The translations under genes and the position numbers were made by a program. From assembly GCF_004684345.1 (NCBI RefSeq), contig NZ_CP038469.1, forward strand, positions 4,030,001 through 4,094,000: a DNA stretch of 64,000 bases. Reading direction: 5' to 3'. Source of the stretch: Citrobacter tructae (GTDB taxonomy: Bacteria; Pseudomonadota; Gammaproteobacteria; Enterobacterales; Enterobacteriaceae). Below the pieces are notes generated by a model that searched no databases, was not told where the DNA came from, and worked only from the letters and a program-made list of their open reading frames with translations. Below are positions 60,481 to 64,000 of this stretch, one piece after another (the stretch's first letter is position 1; the number at the start of each line of letters is the position of its first letter).

Positions 60481-61490
60481 ATGAAGTCTTTCTATTCTTT
60501 ATCCGAGGTTGTTGATAGAATTGATCTGGATATTGATTTTTTTATTAGTCAGTGGATGATAGGAAAGCTTTATCTTTTTATCCATTTTGATGGTGAACAA
60601 TGTACGTTAAGGCATTGTCGCGAAAACAATGATGATTTTAAATATAATGTCATTAATGGAGCTGATCTCTTTCAGCATGAAAATAGTCCGCTTCATGAAT
60701 ACTTGGGGTTTATACCTGAAAAGAACTTAGAAAATCATTTTAAATGTAAATTTTATCATGAGTGGTCTATTCGTTTCTTTAAAGGATATAACGAGTATAG
60801 ATACAATGGTATGGCATATGGTTACTGGCATATAAGACCAACAAAGACTACACATTTTAACCGTACACAGTACTTACTATCAGATAAAGAAAATTATGAT
60901 AATTTAAAAAATAAATCCGGGGTTGTTTTTGCATCTCCTTTTTATAATGCAGATTATGATTATTTAATTTTCAATACACCGGTGACAATAAAAATAAAAA
61001 ATCTTTATATAGAAAGAGAAACTGTAGATTTATTATTTAATGAAGTAATATCAGAATCAGTTGTTGAGGATGCTGGCAGCGTTAATTCTCATGGGGAAGA
61101 TGAAAATAAAATTTCGTTTTACTATCCACCAAATAGTAGATTTGCATTATACATCCTAATAAATGAATGCTTTGCTAAAAATGGAACGATTACTCCAAGT
61201 AAAGTTGCTTGGTTTTTTAAAGAAAAAGGTATTTCAATAAACCAGTCAACGGTAAAAGGATGGTTGGATAATCCTCCTGCCGAACGTAATATAAAGTTTC
61301 GAGAAAAAATAGAGATAAAGAGATGCTGCATATCCTACTGCATGATCTTTTTAACGATAAAAGATTTTTAAGAAATCCCTCTGCAGTTGCAGAAACATTA
61401 ACCGAAAGAGCACAATCGAATCCTTACAATTTTAATGTGGTTTTTTCTTCCGAGGAGGTTTGTAACTGGTTGAAAACAAATAAAAAATAA
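60481..61490 (+). pseudogene. Element gene of unknown function with a frameshift
   Basis: ATG 60481 is preceded by GGGAG at seven bases. The frame runs for 296 codons to 61371. In the run of six A at 61304-61309 the +1 reading frame becomes Lys-Asn-Arg-Asp-Lys-Glu-Met-Leu-His-Ile-Leu-Leu-His-Asp-Leu-Phe and continues 60 codons to TAA at 61488. So the intact gene probably coded about 335 residues. The C-terminal part of the main frame has a helix-turn-helix-like stretch (Ser-Lys-Val-Ala-Trp-Phe-Phe-Lys-Glu-Lys-Gly-Ile-Ser). Position matches yfjH of CP4-57 but I claim no homology. Confidence 0.6.
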
Positions 61491-61597
61491 CAAGTGTGCT
61501 TCTTGCTAAGCACTTACTAAGCTTTAGCAAGAGGTGTAGCACTTTTTTTTAAACCTCTCATAGTTCATTCTTCTTCTGCCAAAACGAAGGAGTCAGA

Positions 61598-61834
61598 ATG
61601 GATACAATATTTATCAAACCTACATCTCAACAGCGGCTACAGGTCTTAAAAGATTACGGTGAGCCTTGTGACCGACTCGTTAGAGAGAAAGAACGTCAAT
61701 ACATTACTTCTGTATCACGTTCAACTGCCTGGAAGCTTGAACGCTCAGGCCTGTTCCCCCAACGTAAAATGCTTGGGGCTAAGTCATGTAGTTGGTTACT
61801 TAGCGATCTACTTTACTGGATAAACGAAAAGTAG
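61598..61834 (+). CDS. AlpA-family regulator/excisionase
   Basis: The 78-residue protein has an AlpA-type helix-turn-helix: Arg-Gln-Tyr-Ile-Thr-Ser-Val-Ser-Arg-Ser-Thr-Ala-Trp-Lys-Leu-Glu-Arg-Ser-Gly-Leu-Phe with a C-terminal Leu-Tyr-Trp-Ile. In CP4-57 AlpA activates the integrase gene and so promotes excision. AACGAAGGAGTC precedes the ATG. It sits upstream of the YfjI-like gene, as in CP4-57 (alpA-yfjI-yfjJ). Confidence 0.88.
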   Translation: MDTIFIKPTSQQRLQVLKDYGEPCDRLVREKERQYITSVSRSTAWKLERSGLFPQRKMLGAKSCSWLLSDLLYWINEK

Positions 61835-61899
61835 TGGCTATACACATCCTAATTCATCATTTATTTTTTTTTGCCAAAAATAGAGGATAGATACCATGC

Positions 61900-63414
61900 A
61901 TGTCTAAAGGAAAAAAGTCTAAGAAAAATGAAGATCTCTGCTTGGAGTTTCAGACACTCCCCACTTTTGCACAACGGTTAATAAGCTACATACATTATAA
62001 AACAGGAGCCGCCGCCGAACTTATTTTAATAGTATTACTTGGGATAATGGCACTTGCCTGCCAGGACAAATTTGATGTTCAGCTTAAAAATGGGAGAACC
62101 TTTACATCACTTTATCTCATGCTATTGGCACGCTCAGGTAGCAGGAAATCAACGGTATTCAGATTGTTGATGGAGGAAATTCATCAACTGGAAAAAGAGC
62201 TGCGAAATGATTTTCTGTTAAAAGAGAAAATTTATAAGCTTAAGCTAGTATCCTGGGAAACCGAGCTAAAAGAGCGTAAAAAGCAATTTAGCAAAGCTGT
62301 TCGTCAGAAGGCTGATGTAACTGAAGCACTTGAGGAATTGGAGGAGTGCCAAATGAGAAAACCATCAGTCCCAGAAAGAAAGTATCTTACTAAAAACGAT
62401 TCAACAAGTGAGGGACTTAAAAAGGCATTAGCGCTGGGCTCTCCATCATTGATGCTTGGTTCTGATGAAGCCGGAGGGGTGTGTGACAGCAATCTTTTTC
62501 GCAATATATCAGTTCCCAACTCTCTTTGGGGAGAAGGGAGAATCTCTGACAGCAGAGCATCTCGTGACAGCTACGATGTTGATGATGTCCGGCTGACCGT
62601 ATTGCTGTTGTTACAGCCTGAATTATTTAACGACTTTATAAGTAAGCAGGGGAAAAAATTAAGAAACTCAGGATTCTTAGCCCGTTTATTATTGATTGAT
62701 CTGGAGCAACTCCCTGAACTATGTGACATCCCTGAAGCGTGTTCATGGCCTGATGAACCAGGACTTGATGGTTTTTTCTCTATTATCGTAAAGCATTTGC
62801 AAGACGGGATAGAGCGTAGAGAAAAAAATGAAGAGCGTATCTGTATTACTTTATCTGTAGAAGCACAGGCTGTATGGGATACACAAAGCCAAAGAATTAC
62901 AGAGCTTATGAAGCCAGGAGAGAGTCTGCACTACTATGATGATTTTGGTGCCAGATTTATGGAACAAACAACAAGAATCGCAGCAGTAATGCAAATGTTT
63001 ATTACACCCGATTCATCGATAATTACTAAGGATACTTTTATGTCAGCATCTAAATTAATGCAATGGATTCTTAATCATTTAATCATTAAGGTTGATTCTA
63101 CCCGAGAGCCTACAAGGGCTGAAAAATTAAAATGGTACCTTGAAGATAATCTTGTTAGTAATGGTTCTTACGACTTCAAAAAGAATGACCTCATTAAAAA
63201 AGGTCCATATTCGATCAGAAGTTCAGAAAAGCTGATGCCTACTTTAGAACAGCTTGAATCTGAAGGAGTAGTGCAATTATTCGAAAGGAATGGAATTAAT
63301 TATGTAAAATTTATTGGTTCAATAATGGAACCTAAAAAACTTGCCGAGAAGACAAATGTTCCTTTAATAAACTCGGGATCAGTTGTAATGAATAAGCTCC
63401 CTATGCCTAAATAA
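61900..63414 (+). CDS. DUF3987 (YfjI-like) protein
   Basis: The 504-residue protein has a DUF3987/YfjI-type ATPase region: Met-Ala-Leu-Ala-Cys-Gln near 49-54, and a degenerate P-loop Ala-Arg-Ser-Gly-Ser-Arg-Lys-Ser-Thr near 77-85, and a Glu/Lys-rich coiled-coil insertion (about 90-145). The family is replication-associated in prophage-like elements (P4-type helicase/primase relatives). AGAGGATAG precedes the ATG by 12 bp. Follows alpA as in CP4-57. Confidence 0.85.
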   Translation: MSKGKKSKKNEDLCLEFQTLPTFAQRLISYIHYKTGAAAELILIVLLGIMALACQDKFDVQLKNGRTFTSLYLMLLARSGSRKSTVFRLLMEEIHQLEKELRNDFLLKEKIYKLKLVSWETELKERKKQFSKAVRQKADVTEALEELEECQMRKPSVPERKYLTKNDSTSEGLKKALALGSPSLMLGSDEAGGVCDSNLFRNISVPNSLWGEGRISDSRASRDSYDVDDVRLTVLLLLQPELFNDFISKQGKKLRNSGFLARLLLIDLEQLPELCDIPEACSWPDEPGLDGFFSIIVKHLQDGIERREKNEERICITLSVEAQAVWDTQSQRITELMKPGESLHYYDDFGARFMEQTTRIAAVMQMFITPDSSIITKDTFMSASKLMQWILNHLIIKVDSTREPTRAEKLKWYLEDNLVSNGSYDFKKNDLIKKGPYSIRSSEKLMPTLEQLESEGVVQLFERNGINYVKFIGSIMEPKKLAEKTNVPLINSGSVVMNKLPMPK

Positions 63415-63656
63415 CTTCAGAGTGGTTTTATTTTTTATCTGATTAATGTTTTGACGTTAATGTCAGTAACACTGCGGCTTTCGTTTAAATTATTGCGGAG
63501 AACAATTCATGAGTTTACTTGGTATATGTAATATACCTTCATCAATGATCTAATCTTATACCTGCATCCCCCAACAGGGTTATATCCAACATCACGTGGG
63601 TAGCGTGAGGGCTACCCATTATCCAAAGATTATTATTTACATGCTTAAGGATTATT
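63415..63656. other. Leader before the YfjJ-like gene
   Basis: The 242-bp region has a hairpin GGGTAGC-GTGAGG-GCTACCC (63598-63617) 40 bp before the next start. A 14-codon frame from 63510 is too short to call. Nothing else is seen. Confidence 0.4.
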
Positions 63657-64000
63657 ATGGAATCACAATATTAACTTACCAACGAAGAAACCGATAACTT
63701 GGTAGAAATAGCCTCCAGAAAGTATAGATCGCCTATTGACCTCAATATTCTCAACCCACTGCTTAACATGGTCTACGGCACACTGGAGCAGAATAACCGA
63801 ATACTAGGTATTCGTACTGACTCGAGATTCGCCCAGTCTCATGTACCAGGAGAGCCTGATCTACCAATATGCTTCCAGCGAGATGATCCGCAGGCAATTA
63901 CTCGCTTCTTCGAGTCACTGAAAAGTCAGTTACGGGGGGATCATAACCGGTCCAGGAGACTAGGTAATCCGACGTTGCCATCTTATGGGTGGTGTAGGGA
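63657..64000 (+). pseudogene. YfjJ/inovirus-Gp2-like gene with an early stop; runs off the window
   Basis: AAGGA precedes ATG 63657, and the frame reads Met-Glu-Ser-Gln-Tyr, then TAA (63672-63674), then stays open to the window end: Leu-Thr-Asn-Glu-Glu-Thr-Asp-Asn-Leu, later Asn-Asn-Arg-Ile-Leu-Gly-Ile-Arg-Thr-Asp, Arg-Asp-Asp-Pro-Gln-Ala-Ile-Thr-Arg-Phe-Phe-Glu-Ser-Leu-Lys. This fits the YfjJ/YagK (inovirus Gp2) family of replication-type proteins next to yfjI. One C-to-T change (CAA to TAA) at codon 6 explains it. A restart at TTG 63699 or ATG 63744 is possible. Confidence 0.7.

Noticed and set aside
61325..61490. Small separate gene starting at ATG 61324
   Set aside because: It has no convincing ribosome-binding site and continues the reading frame of the gene upstream after one added base, so a frameshift explains it better.

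Overview
The window looks like an enterobacterial chromosome, most likely Citrobacter (freundii group). From position 1 to about 34.7 kb it follows, in reverse orientation, the E. coli K-12 gene order from yhaH back to yqjH, with nearly every protein at its expected length. From 36.8 to 49.5 kb it carries a complete dha (anaerobic glycerol) regulon, and the DhaK, DhaD, DhaT, DhaB, DhaC, DhaE and DhaF products match what I remember of the C. freundii proteins. Species and matches are from memory; no database search was run.

Layout. (1) 0-34.7 kb, conserved core: yhaH, yqjG, yqjF, yqjK-E-D-C, mzrA-yqjA, the hexuronate genes exuR, exuT, uxaC-uxaA, then ygjV, sstT, alx with its structured leader, ygjR, ygjP, rlmG, fadH, ygjK-ygjJ-ygjI, ebgC-ebgA-ebgR, ygjH, patA, aer, yqjI and yqjH. 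ygjQ, which lies between ygjP and ygjR in E. coli, is absent. (2) 34.7-36.7 kb: an AraC-type regulator divergent from a second cyclopropane-fatty-acid synthase-like gene. (3) 36.8-49.5 kb: dhaK, dhaD, dhaR, a PduO-type adenosyltransferase, dhaG, dhaT, a GlcG/HbpS-family gene (orfY), dhaB-dhaC-dhaE and dhaF. Oxidation goes through DhaD and DhaK. The reductive branch goes through the B12-dependent dehydratase DhaBCE (reactivated by DhaF/DhaG) and DhaT, giving 1,3-propanediol. Three dha promoters carry paired 15-bp dyads spaced 31-32 bp, probably DhaR sites.

(4) 49.6-57.8 kb, an accessory patchwork: a YoaC-like gene, a LuxR-type regulator, a broken LysR gene, an IS5/IS903-type remnant, a large RTX haem peroxidase, a decayed type I secretion ATPase gene next to it, an IS1-family remnant, a decayed M15-peptidase-like gene, and a small gene with a LexA box. 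(5) 57.8 kb to the end, an integrated element of the CP4-57/P4 type. The 3' 47 bp of tRNA-Ile gene ileX mark its left edge. Then come a tyrosine integrase preceded by strong tandem and inverted repeats, a Fic protein facing a 52-codon VbhA-like candidate antitoxin, a frameshifted gene of unknown function, an AlpA-type regulator, a DUF3987 (YfjI-like) protein, and a YfjJ/inovirus-Gp2-like gene with a stop at codon 6. The window ends inside the element, so its right end and the intact ileX are not visible.
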